This document shows, piece by piece, positions 44,950 to 53,301 of a stretch of DNA of 64,000 bases (its first letter is position 1; every line of letters starts with the position of its first letter). The stretch lies in assembly GCF_031846585.1 (NCBI RefSeq), contig NZ_JAVRHK010000011.1:62001-126000 (forward strand), read 5' to 3'. The notes under the pieces are model-generated. The model was not told the DNA's origin and ran no database searches. It saw only the letters and a list, made by a program, of their open reading frames with translations. The stretch comes from Autumnicola musiva (lineage in GTDB: Bacteria; Bacteroidota; Bacteroidia; Flavobacteriales; Flavobacteriaceae). A program made the translations under genes and the position numbers.

Positions 44950-46722
44950 TTATTTTTCTGAAAGCCATTTTTTTCTGGCAGCTTTTGTTAAAGCCGAAGC
45001 ATTTTCATCAATTTTGATGATATAGGTAGGATTTGGCTGAAGTTTTACTTCTGCTGTTCGTTCTGTTCCATAGCTGGAGACAGTGACTTCAAAAGTATCG
45101 CCGGGTTCAAAATTCGAAATTTCACCTTCCCAGGCTTCTTTAGTGCTTATTTCTGTAGAATTTATTGCTACAATTTTATCCCCTTCATCTAATCCCGCAA
45201 TATATGCGGGTGTTCCTTTCATGGGGCCTTTGCTAATTACAAGTCCTTTTTCTGAATCGCGTACAGATGCACCAAAATATGCCTGATCAGTTTGTTGGGA
45301 TATTTCCAGTCCTACGGTATTAAATAGGTTTTCATAATTCGGCATCTTACTGTCATAAATATAATTGCTGAAGAATTGTGAAGCGAATTCTTTTCCGGCA
45401 TATTTGCCTAAAATTTCCTTCAAATCATCAATGGTGTACGGAATTTCCGGTTCGCCGTAGGTTTCCCAAACCAGTTTCATAAAATCGTCAAGATTAAGCT
45501 CTTTTTCTCTTAATTGAAGGTCAAGTGCGAGACCGAGAATACTTCCGTAGGAATAATAAGAAACAAAAGTATTCTGGCGGTTTACCGGGTCTACCGAAGT
45601 TGCAGCATCTACAAACGGCGCCTGATAGCTCATTTCTATTGGGTTGAAATATTCCAGCGCAGGAGAATTCCATACATAGTTAAACGTGCCGTTAAGGCTG
45701 TTTACGTATTCTTCAGGAGTGGTGATTCCGGCGCGACAAAGAATAAGGCCGGTGTAATAACTTGTAAAACCTTCAGCGAACCATAGGGCGCCGCTCATAT
45801 TGGCCTTTTCAAAATTAAAGGGTTCAAGGGACTTTGGTCTTATTCGTTCCACATTCCAGGAGTGGAAAAATTCATGGGAAACGGTTCCGATGTTTCCTTT
45901 CATTCCGCCTTCGCCCAAACTTTCAACATCGGTAAGTATGGTGCTGTTGCGGTGCTCCATGCCATCCCCGGAAACATTTGGCATATAACAGGCCAGGAAG
46001 GTATATTCCCCAAAATCATATTTAGGTAGTTCTCCATAAACCGCTTTTTCCTGCGTCACGATCTTTTTCACCTGTTCCCAGTACTGGTCAAATTCCTGAT
46101 CTGTACCGGGATGGTGCAGTACAAAGCGGATGTTTTGCCCATCAACCTGATATTGCCGCAGATCAAAATTGCTGATTTCTGTAGGGCTGTCCATAAAATA
46201 ATACAAATTTGGCGCAAAATATTTGTTGCCGCTAATATGCTTCAGCTGGGTGGCAATTTTCCAGTCGGGATGCCCTGTTGTATTAAAATTGACTTCTACA
46301 GGGCGCTGCTTTAATTTTTCGGAATAAATAAAAGTGGCGGGAATGTTAAGATGAGCGTGGGTTAAATCTATCTGCGTGTAAGTACCATCTCCACGGTTTG
46401 CAAAAAGTGTATATTCAATATTCACAGTGCCATCATGACCGGAAATTTTCCAGGAATAGGGATCGGGCCGGTTCATTTTAAGTTCTTCACCTTTGCTGTT
46501 GGTAGCTTTTACTCCATAAACATTCTTTATAAATTCGTGAAGCGCATACCTTCCGGGGGAAGTTCGGCTCACTCTTAAAGTGAGAACTTCCGATCCCAGA
46601 TTGGGAAAGCTGGCTTTAATATTAGCTTCATGATGTACAGCGTTTTCAAAAGAAATATTATAAGTAGTGGTCTGGCTAAAACAAGCTACAGAACAAAGCA
46701 GGAAAGCAAAAAATAGGCGCAT
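44950..46722 (-). CDS. M61 family glycyl aminopeptidase-like protein with PDZ domain
   Basis: A 590-residue exported metallopeptidase: signal peptide (to CFSQ), an N-terminal beta-sandwich domain, the zinc motif HEFFH at 283-287 (TVSHEFFHSWN) with WFAEGFTSYY carrying the third ligand Glu, and a C-terminal PDZ domain (~490-580, GLVISKGPMKGTPAYIAGLDEGDKIVAIN). Family members cut glycine-rich N termini in the periplasm. It ends 4 bases before the ATTGCGAGG element. Confidence 0.92.
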   Translation of the reverse strand: MRLFFAFLLCSVACFSQTTTYNISFENAVHHEANIKASFPNLGSEVLTLRVSRTSPGRYALHEFIKNVYGVKATNSKGEELKMNRPDPYSWKISGHDGTVNIEYTLFANRGDGTYTQIDLTHAHLNIPATFIYSEKLKQRPVEVNFNTTGHPDWKIATQLKHISGNKYFAPNLYYFMDSPTEISNFDLRQYQVDGQNIRFVLHHPGTDQEFDQYWEQVKKIVTQEKAVYGELPKYDFGEYTFLACYMPNVSGDGMEHRNSTILTDVESLGEGGMKGNIGTVSHEFFHSWNVERIRPKSLEPFNFEKANMSGALWFAEGFTSYYTGLILCRAGITTPEEYVNSLNGTFNYVWNSPALEYFNPIEMSYQAPFVDAATSVDPVNRQNTFVSYYSYGSILGLALDLQLREKELNLDDFMKLVWETYGEPEIPYTIDDLKEILGKYAGKEFASQFFSNYIYDSKMPNYENLFNTVGLEISQQTDQAYFGASVRDSEKGLVISKGPMKGTPAYIAGLDEGDKIVAINSTEISTKEAWEGEISNFEPGDTFEVTVSSYGTERTAEVKLQPNPTYIIKIDENASALTKAARKKWLSEK

Positions 46723-46768
46723 ATTGTGATTTTTGACGGTAAATTAAAAATAATATCAGAAATGCCAG

Positions 46769-46912
46769 TTACTCTTCTTCAGTATATTCTAAAATATCCC
46801 CGGGCTGGCAATTTAGCGCATTGCATATACCTTCCAGAGTAGATAAACGTACAGCTTTGGCTTTTCCTGTTTTTAATATAGAAAGGTTGGCCCGGGTAAA
46901 AAGTAATATGAA
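46769..46912 (-). pseudogene. Remnant of a Cro/CI-type (XRE) regulator
   Basis: The minus frame open from 46912 to a TAA at 46769-46771 encodes TRANLSILKTGKAKAVRLSTLEGICNALNCQPGDILEYTEEE, split here by length only, which closely matches the C-terminal half of small XRE regulators that begin near MVNL... and end in ALxCQPGDILEY. No start codon lies in frame; a TAA TAA pair precedes it, so the N-terminal half and helix 1-2 of the HTH are lost. Debris between the M61 and Mrp genes. Confidence 0.8.
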
Positions 46913-46983
46913 TTATTAATATTCATAATTTATTTATTGAATGTTCGTATTTATTCATAAATAAGAAATCTGCATCGAGTACC

Positions 46984-47015
46984 AGACCTCACGGGTTTTG
47001 AAACTTGTAAGATCT
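46984..47015. repeat. Decayed palindrome, family B copy 3
   Basis: AGACCTCACGGGTTTTGAAACTTGTAAGATCT-like 32-base imperfect palindrome (here given in short halves: AGACCTCACGGGTTT and AAACTTGTAAGATCT). It aligns with AGACCTCACAGCTTT at 55472-55486. Several mismatches suggest decay. It sits in the 590-base noncoding gap between M61 and mnhA; I find nothing else in that gap besides the HTH remnant and the mnhA promoter box. Confidence 0.55.
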
Positions 47016-47282
47016 ATCGTGTCGAGAACCTTGTACTAAGAATTTGAATAGGAGAAGGTTTTAAACATCATATTATTGTTTCCGGATATTCATAAATTAT
47101 TTTTTCTGAAATTAAGTTTTAGAATATTTGATTCTGGAGATATCATAGAAAATACTTATGATTTTAAGAAATTTGATGATAATAATCTGCCGAAAAGTTT
47201 CAAAAAAAAAAATCCTTCTTTTATAGCATCTGTGGCAGCAGATATGTGCTTCTTCAAATTCCAAAAACTTAAATAATACTAT

Positions 47283-47290
47283 TATATTTG
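47283..47290 (+). promoter_or_regulatory. Putative -7 box of the Mrp operon
   Basis: TATATTTG fully matches TAnnTTTG and lies 26 bases before the mnhA ATG. Confidence 0.45.
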
Positions 47291-47316
47291 CCTGAACACG
47301 GAATTTTTTCGAAAAT

Positions 47317-49626
47317 ATGCTCACAGCAATACTTTTAGGATTTTTATTTGCGGTTTTTCTGATCTTTGCAGGAAAATTTTTCAAAGGAAAATTCTCAGTT
47401 CTGGCTTCTCTTATCCCGCTGGGACTTTTTATTTATTTTTGCAGATTTATTCCTGAAATTGGCAGCGGCCGGGTTATACGGGAAACTTATGAATGGGTGC
47501 CATCGTTTGGTGTTGACCTTAGTTTTACCCTGGACGGTTTGTCCCTTCTCTTTTCCCTGATGATCACCGGGATTGGATTTCTGGTTTTTGCCTATACTTC
47601 TTCTTACCTGAAAGGCCATGAGTATTTGGATAGGTTCTATGGTTATTTGGCGGCCTTTATGGGGGCAATGCTCGGGCTGGTACTATCTGACAATATGATC
47701 TCCCTTTTTACCTTCTGGGAGTTAACCAGTATAAGTTCTTTCTTTCTTATAGGGTTTAATAACACGAGTGAGGCTTCAAGAAAATCGGCTTTAACGGCAT
47801 TAGGGATAACAGGTATTGGGGGATTGTTCCTCCTGTTGGCTGCTTTGGTGCTGGGGAATATAGCCGGAACTTACAGTATTGCAGAAATGCTGAGTATGAA
47901 AGATGCCATTGCAGGCCACGAATATTATTTACTTGCGGTAATCTTTATTTTTATTGCGGCTTTTACCAAATCTGCCCAGTTTCCATTTCATTTCTGGCTT
48001 CCCGGGGCGATGAAAGCTCCTACTCCGGTTTCCACTTATCTGCATTCAGCTACAATGGTAAAAGCCGGGATTTATTTATTGATGAGGATGACGCCGGTTT
48101 TGGGGGGTGAGGAAATCTGGAATACCACTCTTATAATTGTAGGAGCTGTAACGATGGTTTATTCTGCCGTTCACACCCTTTTCAGGACAGATTTAAAAGG
48201 CATACTTGCTTACTCCACAATATCGGCTTTGGGGATACTGGTGTTTCTAATCGGGATGGGTACAAAAGATACTTTTCTCGCGGCTGCAGTGTTTATCATA
48301 GTACATGCTTTATATAAAGCAACATTGTTTCTGGTGACCGGAATTATAGATCATGAAACCGGTACCAGGGATGCAACTGCTCTCTCCGGACTAAGAAAAG
48401 TTCTTATGCCTGTGGCAATTGCAGGATTTTTGGCAGCTATATCCAGTGCGGGAATTCCGCCCAGTATAGGATTTTTAGGGAAAGAACTTACTTATGAAGG
48501 AACACTTCATTCTGAAGTTTTTAATATTATACTTGTTGTTGCTATAGTCCTTACAAAGATATTACTGCTTTACGCAGGATTCGTGGCAGGGATTAGTCCG
48601 TTTAAGGGAAAACTCCCCGAACGTTTTCAGAAAATTCACATGCCGTCTGTGGCTATGTGGCTCCCTCCACTATTATTGGCTACTTTAGGAATGGCTCTAG
48701 GAATTTTTCCGGCCCTTGTTCAGGATAATATTATAAAACCTGTGGTAACCGCCTTAGGGGAAAATTCAGAAGAAATTCATCTGGCATTATGGCATGGCTT
48801 CAATACGGTTTTTATATTAAGCCTTGTAACCATTGTGGTAGGGACAGTCATGTATTTTGTAATAAAACCTTCAGAAAAGCTGGAGAATTTTATTGCTAAA
48901 TTCCATGCGGCTTCTCCCAAAACTATCCTTGAAGGCTTCAACAGGTTATTCGTAACTTTTTCAGCCTATTGGACAAAAATATTTCAGAATGGCTATTTAA
49001 GGAATTACGTCTCCACCATTATTGTGTTTCTCGTGGTGCTGGTGGGTTATACTATGATTGGAAATACAACTTTAGACCTGGATTATGCCTCGCTAAGTAA
49101 TCTTTCTGTATATGAAATTGTAGCCACCGTAATTCTAATTTTAGGTGTTTTTTATACCGTTTTTACAGGTTCCAGGCTTGCAGCAGTGGCGGCAATGGGG
49201 GTAGTTGGCCTCGCCATTTGTCTCATTTTTGTGTTTTATAGCGCTCCAGACCTGGCAATGACGCAGTTTTCCATAGATACCCTTACCGTTATCCTTTTTG
49301 TGCTGGTGCTTTATAAATTACCACGTTACCTTAAACTTTCAGATTATAAGATGAGGATAAAAGATGGTATTATTTCCTGTGCATTTGGAGTAATAATAGC
49401 CATCCTGGCCCTGGAAGTACTTTCTGAGCCTGTACATAATGAAATAGGAGATTTTTATGCAAAGAATGCTTACATTATGGCTCATGGGAAAAACGTGGTA
49501 AATGTTATCCTGGTTGACTTCAGAGGCGCAGATACCATGATAGAAATTTCAGTTTTGGCCATTGCTGCAATTGGCGTATTTGGATTGCTAAAGCTAAGGC
49601 TGAAAAGTTCAGATAGAATAAAATAG
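47317..49626 (+). CDS. mnhA: Na+/H+ antiporter subunit A (MrpA/MnhA)
   Basis: Largest subunit of the Mrp-type cation/proton antiporter, homologous to NuoL. 769 residues, about 20 membrane helices. Conserved NuoL-like elements: FWELTSISSFFLIGF, FTKSAQFPFHFWLPGAMKAPTPVSTYLHSATMVKAGIYLL (Lys and His in helices), and the C-terminal MrpA-specific region VFYSAPDLAMTQFSIDTLTVI with MbhE-like end. It begins a complete A-G operon that exchanges Na+ (or K+) for H+ across the inner membrane. Confidence 0.97.
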   Translation: MLTAILLGFLFAVFLIFAGKFFKGKFSVLASLIPLGLFIYFCRFIPEIGSGRVIRETYEWVPSFGVDLSFTLDGLSLLFSLMITGIGFLVFAYTSSYLKGHEYLDRFYGYLAAFMGAMLGLVLSDNMISLFTFWELTSISSFFLIGFNNTSEASRKSALTALGITGIGGLFLLLAALVLGNIAGTYSIAEMLSMKDAIAGHEYYLLAVIFIFIAAFTKSAQFPFHFWLPGAMKAPTPVSTYLHSATMVKAGIYLLMRMTPVLGGEEIWNTTLIIVGAVTMVYSAVHTLFRTDLKGILAYSTISALGILVFLIGMGTKDTFLAAAVFIIVHALYKATLFLVTGIIDHETGTRDATALSGLRKVLMPVAIAGFLAAISSAGIPPSIGFLGKELTYEGTLHSEVFNIILVVAIVLTKILLLYAGFVAGISPFKGKLPERFQKIHMPSVAMWLPPLLLATLGMALGIFPALVQDNIIKPVVTALGENSEEIHLALWHGFNTVFILSLVTIVVGTVMYFVIKPSEKLENFIAKFHAASPKTILEGFNRLFVTFSAYWTKIFQNGYLRNYVSTIIVFLVVLVGYTMIGNTTLDLDYASLSNLSVYEIVATVILILGVFYTVFTGSRLAAVAAMGVVGLAICLIFVFYSAPDLAMTQFSIDTLTVILFVLVLYKLPRYLKLSDYKMRIKDGIISCAFGVIIAILALEVLSEPVHNEIGDFYAKNAYIMAHGKNVVNVILVDFRGADTMIEISVLAIAAIGVFGLLKLRLKSSDRIK

Positions 49627-49637
49627 TAAAATAGAAC

Positions 49638-50051
49638 ATGAAAACCTTAATATTAAGAACAGCGTCAAACTACCTTTTACCGGTATTGCTGCTTTTTTCC
49701 ATATTTATTTTGCTGAGAGGCCATTACCTGCCGGGTGGGGGTTTTGTGGGTGGCCTTATTGCTGCCATAGCTTTTGTATTGCATTCCTTTGCCAACGGCT
49801 TAAAAAACACCAAAGATTTACTGAAGATACATCCCGGTTTCCTTATGCCGGCCGGGCTGGCTGTTTCTTTTTTAAGCGGAATGTCTCCCGTTCTTTTTGC
49901 CGATATGCCATTTATGACCGGCCTTTGGATGCACGGGCATGTTCCGGTATTGGGCTCCATAGGATCTGCCCTGTTTTTTGATGTGGGAGTTTACCTGGTA
50001 GTGGTTGGAGTAACCCTCACGATAATTTTTACAATTACAGAATCGGCTTAA
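49638..50051 (+). CDS. mnhB: Na+/H+ antiporter subunit B (MrpB/MnhB)
   Basis: A 137-residue, 4-helix membrane subunit with LRGHYLPGGGFVGGLIAAIAF, the signature of MnhB. 11 bases after mnhA, 4 bases before mnhC. Length is normal for a stand-alone MnhB. Confidence 0.96.
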   Translation: MKTLILRTASNYLLPVLLLFSIFILLRGHYLPGGGFVGGLIAAIAFVLHSFANGLKNTKDLLKIHPGFLMPAGLAVSFLSGMSPVLFADMPFMTGLWMHGHVPVLGSIGSALFFDVGVYLVVVGVTLTIIFTITESA

Positions 50052-50055
50052 TTTT

Positions 50056-50409
50056 ATGGAAATACTTATAGCGATAATGATAGGCATTCTTTACGCTGCG
50101 GGCATTTATATGATTTTGCGTCGCAGCCTGGTAAAGCTTATTATCGGGATTATACTTTTTGGAAATGGCGCTAACCTGCTTATTTTTCTCCTGGGAAGAA
50201 TAACCAAAGGGGCACCGCCAATTATCCCTGAAAATTCTGAAGTCTTTCTTGAAGCCTATGCCGATCCTGTGCCCCAGGCACTAATTTTAACTGCGATTGT
50301 GATAAGTTTTGGCCTGCAATCTTTTGCAATTATCCTTGTTAGGAGAGCGCATAAGGTGGTGAAGACCGATGATTTAGATGAAATGAACGCAACCGACGAA
50401 GATTCATGA
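50056..50409 (+). CDS. mnhC: Na+/H+ antiporter subunit C (MrpC/MnhC)
   Basis: A 117-residue NuoK-like subunit with three helices; RRSLVKLIIGIILFGNGANLLIFLLG and DPVPQALILTAIVISFGLQSFAIIL are typical. Overlaps mnhD by 4 bases. Confidence 0.96.
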   Translation: MEILIAIMIGILYAAGIYMILRRSLVKLIIGIILFGNGANLLIFLLGRITKGAPPIIPENSEVFLEAYADPVPQALILTAIVISFGLQSFAIILVRRAHKVVKTDDLDEMNATDEDS

Positions 50410-51920
50410 CACAACAAATAATTATATATCCTCTTTTTCTGCAAATCCTGCTGGCCATTCTCCTGATGTTCTTCTGGAACAGGATTAATGCCCAGCGTAT
50501 CATTAGTATTTTGGGGAGTAGCGTCAACCTTGCATTAACCATCTGGATTTTTGCTGAAATCTGGCAAAACGGCATCTATACCGTACAGGCAGGGAACTGG
50601 GAAGCCCCCTTTGGTATTACTTTTGCCGCAGATACTCTCTCAGCAACTTTAGTACTGCTCACGGCTATCTCGGGACTTGCAGTATCGGTTTTTTCATCAG
50701 GCTCCATTATACCAGCCAGGTTACGGTTTGGTTATTTTCCCATTTTTCATTTCCTATTGTTAGGGCTCAACGGGGCATTTCTTACAGGAGATATTTTTAA
50801 CCTTTATGTTTGGTTTGAAATTATAATCATTAGTTCTTTTGTGCTCATCACCATAGGTGGAGAAAAAGCCCAGCTGGAGGGAGCCGTAAAATATTTTACG
50901 CTAAATATCGTGGCGTCCATGATCTTCCTTACCGCCATTGCCGTTCTTTATGGATTAACCGGAAGCCTGAACATGGCCGATCTTGCAGGTAAAGTTGCTG
51001 CGGTAGAAAACCGGGGGCTGGTTGAAGTTACCGCAATCCTGTTCCTTATTGGTTTTGGAATAAAAGCCGCAGTTTTTCCGCTGTATTTCTGGCTACCTGC
51101 TTCTTATCACACGCCTCCTTCAGCGGTATCTTCAATCTTTGGAGGATTGCTTACAAAAGTTGGGGTTTACGCGCTGATCAGGGTTTTTACGTTGATTTTT
51201 GTAGATGACGTTTTTCTGGGCCAGATTCTTATTGCAGTGGCTGTATTCACCCTTATAAGTGGAGGTTTAGGGGCGTTGGTTCAGAATAATGTGAGAAAGG
51301 TATTTTCCTATCTTATCATCTGTCATATTGGTTATATGATTGCCGGATTGGGGATGTTCACTGAGGTGGCTATAGCCGGGGCTATATTTTACCTTATTCA
51401 TGATATTGTGGTGAAGACAAATCTATTTATGCTTAGCGGAATTCTTTATAAAATAAAGGCTTCCAACAGTATGAAGGTACTTGGCGGATTTTATGCCCAG
51501 TATCCTAAATTAAGTTTATTGTTGTTTGTGCCTTTGTTTTCATTGGTTGGTATTCCGCCACTTTCCGGTTTCTGGCCGAAAATATCTTTGATAAACGCAG
51601 GTTTTGCTGCGGAAAACTACTGGACAATAGGGGCTATCATTTTTGCCAGTTTTATTACCTTGGTGATAATAGCAAAACTATGGGCCGAAGTATTTTGGAA
51701 AACTCCTGAAGAGCGTCCTAGACATTCCAGCTTTGAATATTTTAGCGACATAAGTAAGCTTAGAAAGGTGCAGTTTATTGCTCCGGTTGTTTTTTTAAGC
51801 CTTGTATCACTTTATATTGGTTTTGGGGCAGAACATATCCAGTTGCTGTCTTCCAGGATTGCAGAAGAATTAACAAATAATAACCGGTATATAGATGCTG
51901 TCCTGCACAGCGATATGTAA
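50406..51920 (+). CDS. mnhD: Na+/H+ antiporter subunit D (MrpD/MnhD)
   Basis: A 504-residue NuoM/NuoN-like proton-pumping subunit with 14 helices. Seen: LTGDIFNLYVWFEIIIISSFVL, FGIKAAVFPLYFWLPASYHTPPSAVSSIFGGLLTKVGVYAL (catalytic Lys region) and IHDIVVKTNLFMLSGI. Glu in YVWFEI corresponds to an essential residue in MrpD. Coupled to mnhC by a 4-base overlap. Confidence 0.97.
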   Translation: MTQQIIIYPLFLQILLAILLMFFWNRINAQRIISILGSSVNLALTIWIFAEIWQNGIYTVQAGNWEAPFGITFAADTLSATLVLLTAISGLAVSVFSSGSIIPARLRFGYFPIFHFLLLGLNGAFLTGDIFNLYVWFEIIIISSFVLITIGGEKAQLEGAVKYFTLNIVASMIFLTAIAVLYGLTGSLNMADLAGKVAAVENRGLVEVTAILFLIGFGIKAAVFPLYFWLPASYHTPPSAVSSIFGGLLTKVGVYALIRVFTLIFVDDVFLGQILIAVAVFTLISGGLGALVQNNVRKVFSYLIICHIGYMIAGLGMFTEVAIAGAIFYLIHDIVVKTNLFMLSGILYKIKASNSMKVLGGFYAQYPKLSLLLFVPLFSLVGIPPLSGFWPKISLINAGFAAENYWTIGAIIFASFITLVIIAKLWAEVFWKTPEERPRHSSFEYFSDISKLRKVQFIAPVVFLSLVSLYIGFGAEHIQLLSSRIAEELTNNNRYIDAVLHSDM

Positions 51921-51931
51921 AAGACTGAAGA

Positions 51932-52408
51932 ATGAAGAACAGGTTTGTATCAAATTTACTGCTTACGCTGGTTTGGGTGGCCCTTACCGGGAATTTTAAT
52001 TTTGCCAATTACCTTTTTGGTTTTGTGCTTAGTTTTATAATCCTGCGGGTTATCACAAGGGGGTCGGGAACAGCAAAATATTTTACAATTGTTCCTAAGA
52101 TTATCATTTTTATCTTATACTTCTTTTACGAGCTTATAAAAGCAAACCTCCAGGTGGCCTATGAGGTAATTACTCCTCACTATAGAATGAAGCCGGGAAT
52201 TGTAAAAATTCCACTGGATGTTCAATCCAATATTGGCATTACTTTGCTGGCGAACCTTATTTCGCTAACCCCCGGTACTCTTAGCCTGGATGTTTCGAAT
52301 GACAGGAAGGTACTGTACGTTCATGCAATGTATATAAACGACAGGCAGGAGTTTATTGACAGCATTAAAAACGGATTTGAAAAACGAATTTTGGAAATTT
52401 TAAGATGA
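51932..52408 (+). CDS. mnhE: Na+/H+ antiporter subunit E (MrpE/MnhE)
   Basis: A 158-residue subunit: two or three N-terminal helices then a soluble part with ITPHYRMKPGIVKIPLDV and NLISLTPGTLSLDV, the family signature. Ends over mnhF by 4 bases. Confidence 0.95.
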   Translation: MKNRFVSNLLLTLVWVALTGNFNFANYLFGFVLSFIILRVITRGSGTAKYFTIVPKIIIFILYFFYELIKANLQVAYEVITPHYRMKPGIVKIPLDVQSNIGITLLANLISLTPGTLSLDVSNDRKVLYVHAMYINDRQEFIDSIKNGFEKRILEILR

Positions 52409-52677
52409 CGCTAAACGAATATTTAAATTATATAATATTACCCGTGCTAATGGTGGCGATTATCCTTATTGTCTATCGCTTCCTTAAAGGGCCCAGTATT
52501 GCAGATAAAGTAATTGCGCTGGACCTTCTTATTACTACCGGAATAGGAGTTATTAGTGTTTACAGCATTCTCACCGGAAAATCGGCTCTTTTGGATGTAG
52601 CCATGATTCTGGCCCTAATTGCTTTTCTGAGTACAGTGGCACTATCATATTACCTTGAAAAAAGAAACAGAAAATGA
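52405..52677 (+). CDS. mnhF: Na+/H+ antiporter subunit F (MrpF/MnhF)
   Basis: A 90-residue three-helix subunit with YRFLKGPSIADKVIALDLLITTGI, the conserved GPSxxDRVxxLD-like motif of MrpF. Four-base overlaps on both sides. Confidence 0.95.
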   Translation: MTLNEYLNYIILPVLMVAIILIVYRFLKGPSIADKVIALDLLITTGIGVISVYSILTGKSALLDVAMILALIAFLSTVALSYYLEKRNRK

Positions 52678-53090
52678 GTTCAACTGTAATTGCCGTAATT
52701 GTAACTTTTGGAGCATTGTTTGTTCTGCTGGCAGCTGTGGGGCTAATAAGAATGCCTGATACCTATCTTCGTATATCGGTAACTACCAAAGCCGCCACTT
52801 TGGGAGTAGGGCTTATGCTTGCAGCAGTGGCTTTTTATTTTAATGATCTTTCCACAACTTCCAGGTCGCAGGTTATTGTAATATTCATATTTCTAACAGC
52901 TCCCGTAAGTGCGCATCTCATTGGAAGAGCCTCTTATTTTATTGGAATAAAACTTTGGAAGAATTCAGTAATGGATGACCTTAGAGGAAAATATCAAAAG
53001 AATTCTCATGTGCTGAAGAGCGAAATTGATGATACTCCTGAAGATAATGTAGATCATACGAAAATGAAAGATAAGGAAAGTAAAAAATAG
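52674..53090 (+). CDS. mnhG: Na+/H+ antiporter subunit G (MrpG/MnhG)
   Basis: A 138-residue last subunit with three helices, VGLIRMPDTYLRISVTTKAATLGVG and VIVIFIFLTAPVSAHLIGRASY, the MrpG signature. The C-terminal ~40 residues are hydrophilic (MKDKESKK). The full operon mnhABCDEFG therefore lies at 47317-53090. No terminator follows; an MgtC remnant does. Confidence 0.95.
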   Translation: MSSTVIAVIVTFGALFVLLAAVGLIRMPDTYLRISVTTKAATLGVGLMLAAVAFYFNDLSTTSRSQVIVIFIFLTAPVSAHLIGRASYFIGIKLWKNSVMDDLRGKYQKNSHVLKSEIDDTPEDNVDHTKMKDKESKK

Positions 53091-53100
53091 TATTGTATCA

Positions 53101-53260
53101 TCATTCTTCTTCGGACTTCTCCTTAAGCCTTCTTTTCAAAAACATTAAATCCCAGGCAGTTGGTTCGTAACCCAGCGCTTTTACCTTTCAGTTCGCGTTC
53201 AAGCCCTATAATGAATCCTGCAATAGTTGCCAATCCTATTCGTAAACAAATTCCTGCCAT
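53101..53260 (-). pseudogene. Degenerate MgtC/SapB-family remnant
   Basis: The minus frame from ATG 53258-53260 reads MAGICLRIGLATIAGFIIGL then ERELKGKSAGLRTNCL, matching the start of MgtC proteins (RLLLATxxGxxIGLERELxGKxAGLRTN), and then drifts (GFNVFEKKA) to a TAA at 53123-53125. Only ~38 of ~150-230 residues are family-like. In the next frame the DNA ends WDLMFLKRRLKEKSEEE before a TGA at 53101-53103, which could be the other end of the same membrane gene after an internal deletion and frameshift. Directly downstream of the Mrp operon. Confidence 0.65.
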
Positions 53261-53288
53261 TCCATATCTTCAGACTTTTCTAAAGTTG

Positions 53289-53296
53289 TAAATTTG
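53289..53296 (+). promoter_or_regulatory. Putative -7 box abutting bioF
   Basis: TAAATTTG fully matches TAnnTTTG and ends 5 bases before the bioF ATG, so transcription would begin at about the start codon. No BirA-type palindrome is visible. Confidence 0.4.
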
Positions 53297-53301
53297 TTTT
53301 C

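Noticed and set aside
47076..47276. Plus-strand open frame of 66 residues in the M61-mnhA gap
   Set aside because: AT-rich, Phe/Lys-rich, no promoter or homology, and it lies in a region of gene debris.
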